A DNA stretch of 64,000 nt from Tausonia pullulans (taxonomy: Eukaryota > Basidiomycota > Tremellomycetes > Cystofilobasidiales > Mrakiaceae). The stretch is from positions 434,001 through 498,000 of the forward strand of contig OX637621.1 in the NCBI GenBank assembly GCA_951802195.1. The letters run 5' to 3'. Below the pieces are notes generated by a model that ran no database searches, was not told the origin of the DNA, and worked only from the letters and a program-made list of their open reading frames with translations. Positions within the stretch are counted from its first letter, which is position 1, and every line of letters starts with the position of its first letter. Shown here one piece after another: positions 47,765 to 58,446 of this stretch. The position numbers and the translations under genes are program-made.

Positions 47765-48150
47765 ATGTCTTCCGAGACTCAATTCTCGTTGATCATTCGC
47801 TCTTTTTTTTTTTTTTTTTTTTTGCCCGACCAGCTCGTGGTCATTCAGGCGGCCATCGACCAGAGGGCCACCGAAAAGGTTGACAAGCGTGAGGGAAATG
47901 ATGCCCTCCGCCGCCAGCAGACGCTGAGTGAGCAATCAAGCGTACTTCCCTCCCCCCTCACAGGTCTCCCGAGGGTTGGGTACCGCCCTTCCTCCGTTGT
48001 AGGGAAGCGGACCCTTACGCAGCGGACGTGTCGCGCGTCGCCGCCTCGTACGCCACTCAGGGTTGGAGATCCCTCGACGCGTTGGCCAGCCGCGCTTCAT
48101 GCACTCCAGGAACGTTCCCCTCCTTCGGCTTAAGTTCAAGGAAGCCCTCC
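47765..48150 (+). pseudogene. Unidentified coding-like segment interrupted by a T tract
   Basis: An ATG at 47765 opens MSSETQFSLIIRS, then 21 T residues, then LVVIQAAIDQRATEKVDKRE and GNDALRRQQTL before a GTGAGC donor. Downstream, GC3-rich frames (DPYAADVSRVAASYATQGW, then RSLDALASRA; another reads FMHSRNVPLLRLKFKEALL) look coding but do not join in one phase with any splice sites I could find. It may be a decayed or mis-assembled gene. The T tract followed by CCGACCAG could instead be an intron's pyrimidine tract. Family unknown. Confidence 0.28.
47803..47823. repeat. T21 homopolymer
   Basis: Twenty-one T residues on the plus strand, the longest homopolymer in the window, with a T10-11 run about 200 bases to its left (near 47605). 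Confidence 0.9.
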
Positions 48151-48954
48151 TAAATTCGGAGTTCCGTGATGCTTGACATCCTCAGAAGCCTCAAGCTCTA
48201 TTCTTGCGTCCTTGGCAAGTCCCCAGTCCCCATCTGGAGAAATTGACCTTGCTTATTTGCATGCTGATGTCAAAGTCCCTAAACCGTGACTGCGGTACCC
48301 AATGCTTGGTCGACGGATCGGATCGAAAGCGTGAGTCTGGTAGGTTGGCTGCTGCGAGTCTTGAGGAGCCAACAACTCGGGAAGCAACAAAAGGTACGAC
48401 ATCCACATTTTTGTTCTCAACAGGGCGTTCGTATCCAAATAGACGCGAGGCTGACTGCGCTACGATCATGTTGTTGGCTGCCTATGTAAGTATGCACAAA
48501 CCACCAGTCATCCTTTCGGCCTCGCCGCCTATTCTCTCTCTTTTTCCAGACGTAGTCCATTGATATTGAGTGAAAGGGACACACGTCCAGCACGTTAAGC
48601 CGAAAGCTAACTCGATGATGATAAATCTTCGCGCTTGCCATCCTCTACTTCGGGTCTACCCATATCTCTGGCTTGGACGTCTAAGGACCGAGTCTCTGAG
48701 ACTCTCTCCTCTCTCTATATCTCCGCTTGTAAGCGATCGCCTGACCTTGATACCCGAATATGCAGTGGGCCGTCAGTCGACCCGGCTGTCTCGCTTCTCG
48801 GCCGAGTTTCCTAGCCGAAGAAAGTGGGGTCCAAGCGACGACGCGCTCGCTCTTTTCTCACTCGGCCCTCGGCTTACTTGTTCCTCCTAATCACCACCGC
48901 CGCACCCTTTCGTTTGGTTAACATTCTTGTATCTTCAATCTCCATCTTTCTATA

Positions 48955-50730
48955 ATGTCCAAGACTATCATCGATCTCGACATTGGCGTCGACGACTGCG
49001 TCGCTCTTCTGTACGTGCTAATGTTGCTGCACACACTGTCCTTCTCTTCGGAGGAGCCCGTCTTTGCACCTGTAACGAGCTCAGCCCTGAGTCCGCATGC
49101 CCTTGCTGACCTGGACACGTGCATTAGCCTTGCCCTCGCCTCTCCCGAGCTCGACATTGTCGCCATCACATGCGTCTACGGTAACACGCTCGTCGAGCGC
49201 GTCGCGGAGAACCTCAACAAGACGTTTCACGTACTCTCCAAGAGCATCTCGTCCGAGGACGAGGGTCGCCAGCGCTGGCCGGGCATGTACGGCCAGAAGC
49301 CCATTCTGGTCGGTAAGAAGGGAGCCGATGAACCCATTGCAGGCGAGCGGGAGGTCGCCGCCTATTTCGTGAGTGCCTCCAGCCTCGTGCCTTGACCTGA
49401 CCGACCCACTTGACTGACACTCTCTTGCGACGCTCATCTCTCCTTTCCCAGCACGGCCCAGACGGTCTCTCCAACATCTCGGAGACTCACCCCCATTTCA
49501 ACGTTCCGGACGATACCGTCCACCCGCGCCTCCAGATCTCGCCCGACTCGTCCGCGTCCGTGATTCTTCAGACGCTCAAGGCTGAGCCGGCCAATACTGT
49601 TACTCTTATCGCCCTCGGCCCTCGTGCGTGCTCTTCGATCGTTATCCTCCCCTCCAGAGTCTAGCGCGCTGATGCGTTGGGAGCTCTGCACAGTCACCAA
49701 CCTCGCCATTGCGCGGAGAGAGGACCCGGAGACGTTCGCGCGCGTCAAGCGCGTTCTTTGGATGGGGGCGGCCATTGACGCTCCCGGAAACACCTCTCCG
49801 AACGCCGAGGTACGTCGGGAGCACTGTCACCTGGCCTGCAATCCTCATGCTGACCCCTCTCTTCCACCTCTGCAGTTCAACCTCTACGCCGACCCTGTGA
49901 GTACCATTGCTCCCAGTGGCACTTCCCCCTCCTGGCCGTTTGCCCGCAGCTGCTGATCTTCGGACGCGCGCGCACTTGTCTTCTCGCTTTGTCTCTCTCT
50001 ACAGTACGCTGGCGCCGAGATCTTTGCTGCCTCTTACGGCCAGGAGCACCCCTTCTCCCTCATCATCTGCCCGCTCGACATCACCATCCCCCACCAGATC
50101 GCGTTCGAGAAGCTCCTCACGCTCCCTCCGTCACCGACGGAGGTTGACATGTTTAAGAACGCTTTCCTTCCCCGCGTTCGCACCCTCTACGTTTCGCTTG
50201 GCTTGCCCGACTTCATGGAGGTGAGCAGCGCCCAGCCTCCCTTCCATCTGCCGCATGCATCTACATTGACTGACGTTTGCTCATGGTGCATCGCGACCCT
50301 GCAGATGCACGATCCCATGGTCATCTGGTACGCGATCTGCCTCGCTCAGATCGAGGCTGGCCAAGGCGACTCTTCCCGTTGGGCGACCCAGCGGCGCGCC
50401 TTCCTCGTCGAACGTACGGGCGAGCTGACGCGCGGCATGTGTGTTATCGACCGGAGGTGCGTCTTCCTCCCCCCGCCCCGCCCCCCCTCCCCCCCCCTCC
50501 CTTTGTGTCTCAGCATCCTGGCTGACGATGCCTTGGTTTGACGTGATTCCAGAGCGACGACCGAGACCCCGCTCGAGATCCGCTCCCACGGCGGCATCCA
50601 CTCGGAGAAGCCGGCCACCAACGGCGCCGTGAAGAAGGTTACGCGCGGCGTGGACGTCGTCGTCGAGACCCCCGGCACCCTCGCGTTCGAGGCCATGTTC
50701 ATGGACCGCGTCTACGGAATCAAGGTCTAA
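48955..50730 (+). CDS. Inosine-uridine-preferring nucleoside hydrolase
   Basis: Cleaves the N-glycosidic bond of ribonucleosides; purine/pyrimidine salvage, like yeast URH1. Calcium-binding N-terminus KTIIDLDIGVDDCVALLY (D-x-D-x3-DD spacing kept, though the family usually reads DTDPGxDD). Then LDIVAITCVYGNTLVERVAE + NLNK, PILVGKKGADEPIAG, HGPDGLSNI, VTLIALGP + LTNLAIA across an intron, VKRVLWMGAAI, a 21-nt exon reading FNLYADP (about 49876-49896), YAGAEIFAASYG, LIICPLDITIPHQI, and MHDPMVIWYAICL, whose His-Asp pair is the catalytic/Ca region. It ends MFMDRVYGIKV. About seven exons. A 40-residue segment after the first motif (SEEPVFAPVTSSALSPHA) is a family-atypical insertion. Convergent with NOP8. 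Confidence 0.92.
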
Positions 50731-50771
50731 GGATCCATCCGATCCAGAGTCAGAGGAGGGAGAGGGTGTGA

Positions 50772-50788
50772 GGGGGGGGGGGGGGGGG
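50772..50788. repeat. G17 homopolymer
   Basis: Seventeen G residues 42 bases after the nucleoside hydrolase stop, in the 157-base spacer between convergent genes. A T10 run follows at about 50826. Confidence 0.85.
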
Positions 50789-50887
50789 AAGAGAGACTCT
50801 CGCTCAGGTGAAGCGATGTTATCACTTTTTTTTTTCTGGATCTCTCAAGAGCGTAGACAAAATGAGAGAGCAAGACCAAGGGCATCA

Positions 50888-53688
50888 TCAATCCTCCTCC
50901 CCAGCCTGATCCCCTCCCCCTCGTCGACGCCGGCGCTTGACGGCCTCACGGTGCCTCCGCTTGTACTCACGCGTGAGCTCGAGGTGATCCCTTTCCCAAC
51001 GGGACTGCATCTCCTCGCTAGAGGGGCCAAGTAAAACGTCAGTCAAAAGGCGAGAGGAGGGGGCAGAGAGCGTCCACGCACTCGGTGTCGCGCCTCCAGA
51101 ACCCGCCGACCCCGCCGTTGGGCTTCTCCTGCTCGATCTCGAGCACACTCCGGGCTTGCTGCTTCGGGCCTTTCGCGCGCTCGGCCTCGGAGAGGTGGAG
51201 GAAGGGGAAGAAGAAGGGGATCGATGCGTCCGGCTTGAACGTCGGGGTCAGGCTCGCGGTACCAGATGCGGACTGCTGCTGCTGCTGCTGCTGGACCTGC
51301 AAGGAGGAGGCACCCAAGTATGAAGCTGGAACGACGGAACGAAGGAGTCAGAGGCTGAAGGGACTGTTGAGCAGTGGTCAATCAAGAGGCACGTACCACC
51401 ACCGGCAGGGGCGATGAAGGCTGGGAGCGAGGTGGACAAGGTCGGGTCGGCCGCCGGCGAGAGATCGAGCGAGTCCGGATCCAGGGTGGAGAAGAGCGAG
51501 AAGGGGGTGGCTGCAGGAGGGGAGGAGAGCATGATCAGCTACGACGCAGTGAGATGGCAACAACAGAAGAGTAGAGTGAGACATACCATCGGTGGCAGAG
51601 GGAGCGAACATGTCCTTGAGAGGGTTGACCTTCTTGGCCGGAGGGGCAGGCGCCGCCGGAGGAGGGGTCGGCGCCTTGGCAGGTGCCTTCTCGTCCTCGT
51701 CCTCATCCGAGGAAGAAGAAGAACCGTCCTCCGACGAAGAGGAGTCGTCCGAGTCCTCTTCCTCGGAGTCAGAATCCGACCCCATTCCACCGCGCAATCG
51801 AAGAACGTCCCCTCCCGATACAATGGCCGGCTCATCGTCCTCCTCGGACGAGTCCCCGCCCCATCCCCGGAGCTCGCGCATAGCCAACTCGACGGGGTCC
51901 AGCTCCTCCTCCGCTTCCGGAGCTTCGGCAGCTCCGTCCTCGTCCTCGTTCTCTGCCTCCTCAGCGACAGCCTCCTCGACCTCCATCGCCTCAGCCTCGG
52001 CCACAGCCTCAGCCACTACCTCAGCGACAGCCTCGGCCTCAGCGAAAGTCTCTGGCTGTACCTCCGCATCCTCCTCAGAATCCGAGTGGTACACCATCGT
52101 CCCCGGCACAGTGGCGATCGTGTTCGGCACCTTCTTCCCCGTCGGCTGGAACGGCACGACCGGCCTTTCGAGACCTGCCAAATCGTCGTCCTCCGAGTCC
52201 GAGTCGTCATGGAACGAGGGCCACGCCAGCTCGCCGCCGGACGGTGAGGGGCCTGGCGGAGGGGAGAGAGCCGCACCGCCGAAGAGACCCTTGAGGATGT
52301 CGCGACCGCGGGACTTCTCGGCGAGGATCTCCTGCTCGAGAGGGTCCTCTTCGATGAGGGCGGCAGCAGTGGTTGTAGTTGAGGGGGGAGAAGAGGCCGA
52401 CTCCGGCGAGATGGACGGGAGATCGACGGCCGCGGGAGGAGGAGGCGAGTCCATAAAGAGCGAGGTTGTCGGCTTCTCCGCAGCATCGAGGAGGGGGACC
52501 CAGTCGTCGCCCTCGTCGTCGTCGTCGTCGTCCGCCAAGGCATCACCGTCGGAAGCTACTCCGGTCTGAAGCCCAGAGACAGGCTCCAGAGCGCTCAGCG
52601 TCGCTTGCAGCCTCCTCTCTCGATCAACGATGATCTCCTCGACATCGTCGCCACCCTCACGAACCCACCTCACCATAACGCCCTCCTCGCCCTCGACCTC
52701 CTCACACACCCACGGTTGACTCGCACTGCCACTCTCAACGCCCGAGTCAAGCATGTTCTCCCCAAGATGGCTCCGTTCATACCGGCGCGGGTCAACGACG
52801 ATCCGACGGGCGCGTGTGGGAGGCGGGTGAGGCTTGGAGCCGCGCTTGCCGGTCTTCTTCTTCTTTTCGGGCTTAGCGGCGGCTTTGGTGGCGGCGGCGG
52901 TAGTGGTGGTGGTAGGGGTAGGGAGGGGGAGAGTGGGCTTAGGAATAGGGTGAGGCGGTCGGAGCAGCAGAGGTCGGATGAGGTGCTGGAGAGGGGTGAT
53001 GTGCCAGTTCTTGAGAGAGCGGAACAAGGTCGATTAGCCCCCTAGCCCTCCCTCATGTCACCCAAAGCCAGACTGAGACGCCCTCACCTTCTTGCTCCCG
53101 ATCGATCCAGGGGTGACAACGGCCATATTACGCGCCTGGACGCCCTTGACGCCCCTTGCAAGCTTGCGCTTCTTCGTGGCCTTGAGAGCGACCGCGTCCT
53201 CAGCCACGACGGCCGTCTCATCCTCCTCAGCAAGCGGCCGTTTCGTCCCCTCCCGCTCCTTCTCGAGTCGAACCGTGTAGACCTGTCGGGCCTCGGCGAT
53301 CCGGAGGTGGGAGCCCTTCCAAGTCGAGCCGGAGAGGAGCGAGAGGCACCGGGAGAGCTTGGCGGGCGTCGTCGTCAGGGAAAGATAGGCGAATGTTCGG
53401 GGGAAGCCTAAAAGGAGTAAGCCCTGGTCAGTACCACCACGAAAGGGAAGGTAAGGGGGGGGGAGGGAGGGTAGCAGATAGAGGGCTGAGTTTGAGAGGG
53501 GACCAAAGTGACGAACCATTAGCGTCCTGCCCGACACCGTCGACGCGCTCGACGGCGCCGAAGGAGGAGAATCGTTGTCGGAGGTCGGCGTGCGTAATTT
53601 TGGGGTTCGTAAGACCGCCAATGTGAAGCCGCTTGGAGACGAGCTCGTCGGTAGCGGGCTTCGCGGCAGAAGCAGTAGTAGAAGCCAT
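50888..53688 (-). CDS. NOP8: Nucleolar pre-60S assembly factor NOP8 (NOL8-like)
   Basis: RRM protein for 60S ribosome biogenesis. The N-terminal RRM begins KRLHIGGLTNPKITHADLRQ (RNP2-like) and RFSSFGAVERVDGV, spliced to GFPRTFAYLSLTTTPAKL (RNP1-like), then WKGSHLRIAEARQVYTVR. A basic linker (KATKKRKLARGVKG) and NWHITPLQHLIRPLL follow. The long middle exon (about 53000-51590) is acidic and repetitive: DDDDDDEGDDWVPLLD, an EAEAVAEVVAEAVAEAEA tract, SDSEEEDSDDSSSSEDGSSS. The C-terminal signature is FFFPFLHLSEAERAKGP, FWRRDTE, then RWERDHLELTREYKRRHREA + VKRRRRR, typical of Nop8. At least five exons on the minus strand. The Gly-Gly-rich middle is probably disordered. The combination of RRM, acidic body and YKRRHREAV tail makes this assignment good. 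Confidence 0.85.
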
Positions 53689-54092
53689 CGAGGGATGGTG
53701 GTCGTTGGTCGGTCGACCGTTGGTGTCTCCTCTTCGCTGCTGTCCGTTCGAAATCTGGAGATCGTCGAGCCTGCAGGTCCGTGCGGATGTGGCCCTCAGC
53801 TCCTTCTCTCGCTCTCTTGTTCTCTGATCAAGGGTGCAAGTGAGAGGTCGGTCTTAGTTTTGAGGTATTTCCTGCTGAAGGCTCTGTATCACGGCCGAGA
53901 TGGTAAGGCGCTGCGAGCGATGCAAGGGCGCGCGACCATGGGCAATACGGTGAGCCGTAGCAAGATGGCTCTCTCCCTCATTAACGTAAGAAACTTTGAA
54001 AAAAGACAATAACACTTCGGTACGAAGCTCTATCCAATATATGATACTCTTTCTCCCTCGTCCTCCCGGCAACGCTCGATGAGCGCCGCACC
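53689..54092. promoter_or_regulatory. NOP8 promoter / ERG1 3' UTR
   Basis: About 400 bases between tandem minus-strand genes. An AT-rich patch with ccaatatatgatac lies near 54035. No coding support. Confidence 0.4.
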
Positions 54093-56296
54093 TCAACGAA
54101 TCTCGTCCCAGATGACCGGGAGGAAGACGACGCACGCCGCGTAGAACTGGATTAAGTGGAATGAGAGTCAGCTTGGGCTGAAAGCCGAATGACAGGAAGG
54201 GCAGGCCGACGACGCACCACCATCCAGCTCTTCACCACGAGCCCCGGGTACTCGAGCACGCTAGGCTTCCTCATCTCCGTCCTCACGCCCTTCTCCCCCT
54301 CTACCACGACTGGCCTCGCATGCACAAACATACACCAGATCGAGTACAGCGCAACCGCAAAGAAGTGATAAAACAGCAGGAGCGGCTTGGGCGCCAGCGC
54401 CGACAGCAAACTGACGGGTCCAGCAATGGCCTCCCCGCCCAGCTGGAAGTACTTGAAGCATCCGGACTGAAGAATCATGAGATTTGAGTCGTCGGCGCCG
54501 AAGAGGTCGTAGAGAGCGACGGAGAGGACGTTGACGACTGAGGCGAGCTTCTTGCGCTGCCAGTGCCAGGCCGAGAGTTCGGGCGCGTAGGCCGCCCAAT
54601 CGGCGAGGTCGTCGTCCACGTTATCGGAGGAGCTGGCGGTGAGAAGCGCTTCCGAGTCGGCGGAGGAAGGAAGAGAAAAGGAGGGAGAGAAGGAGGAGGA
54701 GGGAGAGGGGGAGGAACGGGGGGAGAGAATCCGAGTGAGGTGGAGGCAGTCGTGCAGGGCAACCGTCATGCCGCCTGATGTGAGTAAGGGAGGAAAGTCA
54801 GCTCTGAAGCAAGATCGCCCAGGACAGCAGCGCGTCACCAACGCACCTCCCGTGAGTGGGTGCCGCATGTTCCAAGCATCGCCAACGACGATGCATCCCT
54901 CCCGGTCCGTTTTGGATCCCGCCGCCTGCTGCCTCGCAGGCAACCAGCTGTTCGGCATGACGCGCAGCCTCTTGTCCCCACCGATTGACTCGCTCTCATC
55001 GAGCGCCCTCTTGACCGCGCCCCTCAGACCGCCCTTCTCACCATCGCTCCTGAGGACGGGGAGGATCGTCTCCTCGAGGTGGCGTTTGAGGGAGCCGTCA
55101 CCGATCGAAGGGAGCTTGCCCTTGACGTCGACGAGCATGCGCGTCTCGTGGCCTGCGATCTGGTACAGGAGGATCGGGCCTGCGTTCGGAGCGAGGACGA
55201 CGGTCCCGTGGTGGGGCATGGGCAGTGGGGCATCCTCGAGGACGAGGCCGACGAAGTGAGAACGTGTGGTCGGGGCTGGCGAGGCGGGAGATCGGAACCG
55301 GGAGAAGCAACCGTCGGCAATGATGGTGAGGGGCGCGTAGAAGGAGACCTCGCGGGCGGAGGCGGTGGACGACGAAGAGGTAGAAGGGTCGGAGGAGTCG
55401 GAGGAGGAGGGCGCCTTGATGGAGGTGCTGACTCCAATGACCCGAGACGAGTCGGGGCAGTTGATGAGACTCTTGACCGTGGCTAGAGGCAGTTTCGTCA
55501 GCCCGGCCAGATTTCTCTTGATCGTGCAGACCCCTGGACTGACCCTGGACGAGAGAGACGTTCTCGCACGCGCTCGCTTTGAGCCGCAGTTTGTTGATGA
55601 ACTGGCCGTGGACGAATGACCGGCCCTCGATCCTGCCGGAGGGCGTCTCGCCCACGGCGACGCCCTTGCCTGCGGGCGACTCGGGGTAGGGGATCTGAAT
55701 TTCGTTGCCGTTGTACTGTGTGTGCGGGGACGGTGGTGATGATGAGAAGAGACGGACGACGACATCGGTCGGTGGGTCAGCCCAAGATCGAGAGCCACAC
55801 AGACACCTGCCCACGCCGCGCTCCGCCGTGCGCCGAGTCTGTCTTGCCCCAGAGGGGGTCCGAGTGGAGGCGAGGCAGGAGGCAGGAAACAAGGGACGAC
55901 GGCAGCCACGTACGCAAATGTAGTATCCCTCGACGGGGACGGCGTCGATGTTTTCGATGCAGTCGCCCATGCCAAGCTGCCGGAGAGCGGCGCAGCCTCC
56001 GGGCTGGAGGAGCTCGCCGACGATCCGATCGGGGACGGCGAGGTCGCGCTCGAGGAGGAGGACGCGGCGGCCAGCGGTGCCCAGGGCGTAGGCAAGGGCA
56101 CTGGGGGAAGAGCCAGTCCAGAGCGGAGCGAACGTAAGAAGGAGGGCGTGAGAACGACGGCGGCCAGCACTCACGAGCCAGCGACACCCGCGCCAACGAC
56201 AACAATGTCGTAGGAGCGCGCGGCGTGGGAGGCGGAGGGGCGCGGCGGCGGGGTTGCCGAGGAGGACGCGACGGGAGTGGTGGTCGACGACGCCAT
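54093..56296 (-). CDS. ERG1: Squalene monooxygenase (squalene epoxidase)
   Basis: FAD enzyme of the endoplasmic reticulum that makes 2,3-oxidosqualene for ergosterol; the target of allylamine antifungals. FAD-binding start SYDIVVVGAGVAGS spliced to ALAYALGTAGRRVLLLERDL, VPDRIVGELLQPGGCAALRQ, YNGNEIQIPYPE, GRSFVHGQFINKLRL, SFYAPLTIIADGCFSRFR (GD-type motif), RSHFVGLVLEDAPLPMPHHG, VVLAPNAGPILLYQIAGHET, LPARQQAAGSKTDREGC and IVVGDAWNMRHPLTGG, the second FAD motif, spliced to GMTVALHDCLHLTRIL. The C-terminal helices follow (SGCFKYFQLGGEAIAGPVSL, LLFYHFFAVALYSIWCM), then FYAACVVFLPVIWDEIR and stop. About six exons on the minus strand. Two Ser/Pro-rich insertions (SSSDSSDPSTSSSSTAS and SSPSPSSSFSPSFSLPSSAD) enlarge surface loops. 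Confidence 0.94.
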
Positions 56297-56727
56297 GGGG
56301 ATGGTGGTTGGGATGGAGGGAGAGGACGGAAGGCGAGACGAGAAAGAGACGGAGCGAGGGGATGGTTGGTGTCGGTTGGTGTCTTCCGGAAGGCGCCTGC
56401 AGGTCGACAGCGACGGGCACGCGCCGCCCTGAATCGTTCGACTTCGCCGCCCCCCCGCCGGCAAGCATGTGAATGCCATGCGACACACCCATATCTCGTC
56501 CGGCCCGGTCCATCGTGCACCCAGCGGCGTCATATCCCGCCCGGATCAGGATGCTTGGGGGCATTTATCCGGCGGTCAATGAGGCTGGGGTCGTCCGTTG
56601 TTGCCATGACAACACCGGGGAGAGACCCGTCCGCCTGCTCTCCGACCTCGTCTCCGCGCCCTGACTCTTGACTTCTTCGACGATCACCAACGACCCCTCG
56701 ACTCGCCCGGCCCGCCCATCGGCCACC
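56297..56727. promoter_or_regulatory. Divergent promoter, ERG1 / mS41 gene
   Basis: 430 bases between divergent starts. The ERG1 side is purine-rich on the plus strand (a C/T leader for ERG1), and the mS41 side has a short C-rich leader with a good start context (ccaccATG). No TATA box was recognised. Confidence 0.45.
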
Positions 56728-58446
56728 ATGTCTCTCAAGGCAGTCTTCTCCCGCAGGCTCCTCTTTGTCTCTCCGCTCGCCTCCACCTCCTCTTCCTCCG
56801 CCGTCGCCTCCTCGTCCTCGTCTTCGTCCGTCTCGTCCTCGTCCTCCCTTCTTTCTCTCTCTGCCGCCGCCGCCCGCTCCTTCTCGACCACCCCTTGCCG
56901 CCGGGACGACGACGACGAGTCCGAGAAGCCGGCTCGTCCGCCTCGGTCGACGCCGCCAAGATTCCTCCCCCGGTTCTCGACGGACGAGACGACGCACCAC
57001 CTCCGGGCGTTCAAGTCGGTCGGCCAGGACATCAAGTCGATGCTCCCCAACCCGATCATCGGTGTTCCAACTAGACGAGTGATCCCGCCTCCGCGAGGTC
57101 AGTCGCTGGCTCTCTCTCTCTCTCTTTCTTTCTAGCAGCGCTCGGGACTGACGTCGTCGCGCGCGCCGGAACCCTCTCTCAGCCCCCATCGACTCCCCCC
57201 GCCGGTTCCTGACAGCCGTCGGCCGCGGCCTCAACGGCAAGTTCAAGGAGGAGATCACGTGGAAGGACCTCTTCACTTGGACCAACAAGGAGTGGAACCA
57301 CAAGATTGGCCTCAGCGTCAAGGACCGAAAGTCAGTCTCTCTCGCCTCGTCTTTTCCGCTCGCTCGCCACTGGGTGGCCGTTCGTCAGGAGACAGGCAGG
57401 CGCGCATGCAGCTGCGCCCTGCACAGCTTCTGCCCACCAGTGTCAGATACGGAGGCACGCCGAAGTCCTCCTTTGCCTCGGAGGTTCGGAGCGAGCTTCG
57501 TCGCGTTCGTCGTAGGGAGCGCTCGCAAAACGTGGTCGCGCGGGCGAGCGGCGCCGTGTACCGCACGCACGCCTCTCCCAGCTGGGCTCCGGCCACGCGT
57601 GCGGCCGGCGTCGTTGAGTTCAGTGGAGGCTTCTCGTTGTGCCAGCATGCTCAGTCAGCAGGGGGAATGGTTCAAGAGTTGGGAGCGCTGTCTGTCCCTC
57701 GATGGGGCGGCGGCGCTCTTCTGGCTCTTCGCGTAACGAGTGGTCGGCCCCTATGAGAGGTGGAGGATGGGACAGTCCAGTCTTCCTCAATCTGCTGCGT
57801 ACTGCTCTCGTGAAACTGAGTGGGGACTTCCCAGAGCTTCGTCTGGTGTCTCTGTCGCCTTAGCTGGCTGGCTCGGCCTCGTTGCTGTCTGTCTGCCACA
57901 GCACGACGCGCGCCTTCGTTGCTGTTTCGCCGGAGATCGGTCGTTCGCTACGGCTGCACGGACATCATCATCTGTCCGATGCTAGCTACATACTCAGACG
58001 TCGCCTGGACCTGCCGATGGGGCTTTCGTCTCCGACCATGTCTCGCTCCAATGACCCTTTGTTCCCACACCGACGACGCGACTTCTCTCGAGAATATCTC
58101 TCGCTGACCCGTGCTTGCATCCCTCCTTCCGGCAGGTACCTCGCCTGGACCATCGAGAAGTACCGCCAGGGCTACGACCCTCGCATGATCCGGACCCGGC
58201 CCGTCAGGCCGAAGCGGTACCGCGGGTTCGTCTCTGTCTCTTTTCTTCCTCTCATTGGCACCAGTGCTCTGGTCGGCTGGAGACTGACAGCTCTGATGGA
58301 TGAACCACTTCATTTGCCTCTTTGACAGCCACGGACCCCAGGTCCAGAACGGCGTTCGGATGAAGTGGTCCAAGAAGCTCGACCTTGGGACCGCCCGCCG
58401 GCCGTGGGGAGCGTCGGCGATCGTCCGTGTCAAGAAGGAGGACTGA
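56728..58446 (+). CDS. FYV4: Mitochondrial small ribosomal subunit protein mS41 (IGR motif, FYV4)
   Basis: Mitochondrial translation. Exons 56728-57097, 57183-57330, 58136-58225 and 58329-58446, in phase. The N-terminus MSLKAVFSRRLLFVSPLAST is followed by Ser/Ala runs and RSFSTTPCRR, a typical presequence with a cleavage-like RSFSTT. The IGR domain spans exons 2 and 3: PPIDSPRRFLTAVGRGLNGK, FKEEITWKDLFTWTNKEW, NHKIGLSVKDRK + YLAWTIEKYRQGYDP, matching FLxAIGR...W.DLF...S..LK..GI..R.RRYLL...EKYRQG. It ends LGTARRPWGASAIVRVKKED. Intron 2 is 805 nt, about ten times the local norm, and interrupts the IGR domain. Confidence 0.87.

Larger units (their letters stand above)
45792..48954. other. Lower-GC intergenic island with ORF fragments
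   Basis: About 3.2 kb between two plus-strand genes. After a C/T-rich 3' UTR (to about 45960, with a (CT)n run) the base composition falls towards 50% GC, most clearly at 46560-47640 and 48160-48700, unlike the flanking genes. Two unidentified coding-like fragments (separate entries) and a T21 tract lie here. It may be the site of an old insertion or of decayed genes; no family was recognised and no terminal repeats were found. The last 200 bases are the nucleoside hydrolase promoter. Confidence 0.4.

Noticed and set aside
47803-47823. T21 tract read as the tail of a retroposed element
   Set aside because: No target-site duplication, no reverse-transcriptase or other element text, and a pyrimidine tract explains it as well.
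50440-50520. C-rich run suspected to be a repeat array
   Set aside because: It is an ordinary pyrimidine-rich intron of the nucleoside hydrolase gene.
51592-52569. 325-codon Ser-rich plus-strand frame
   Set aside because: Antisense of the acidic NOP8 exon: Glu/Asp codons read backwards give Ser. Not a gene.
57318-57648. Minus-strand frames in the mS41 long intron
   Set aside because: No recognisable motif and no independent promoter or splice support.
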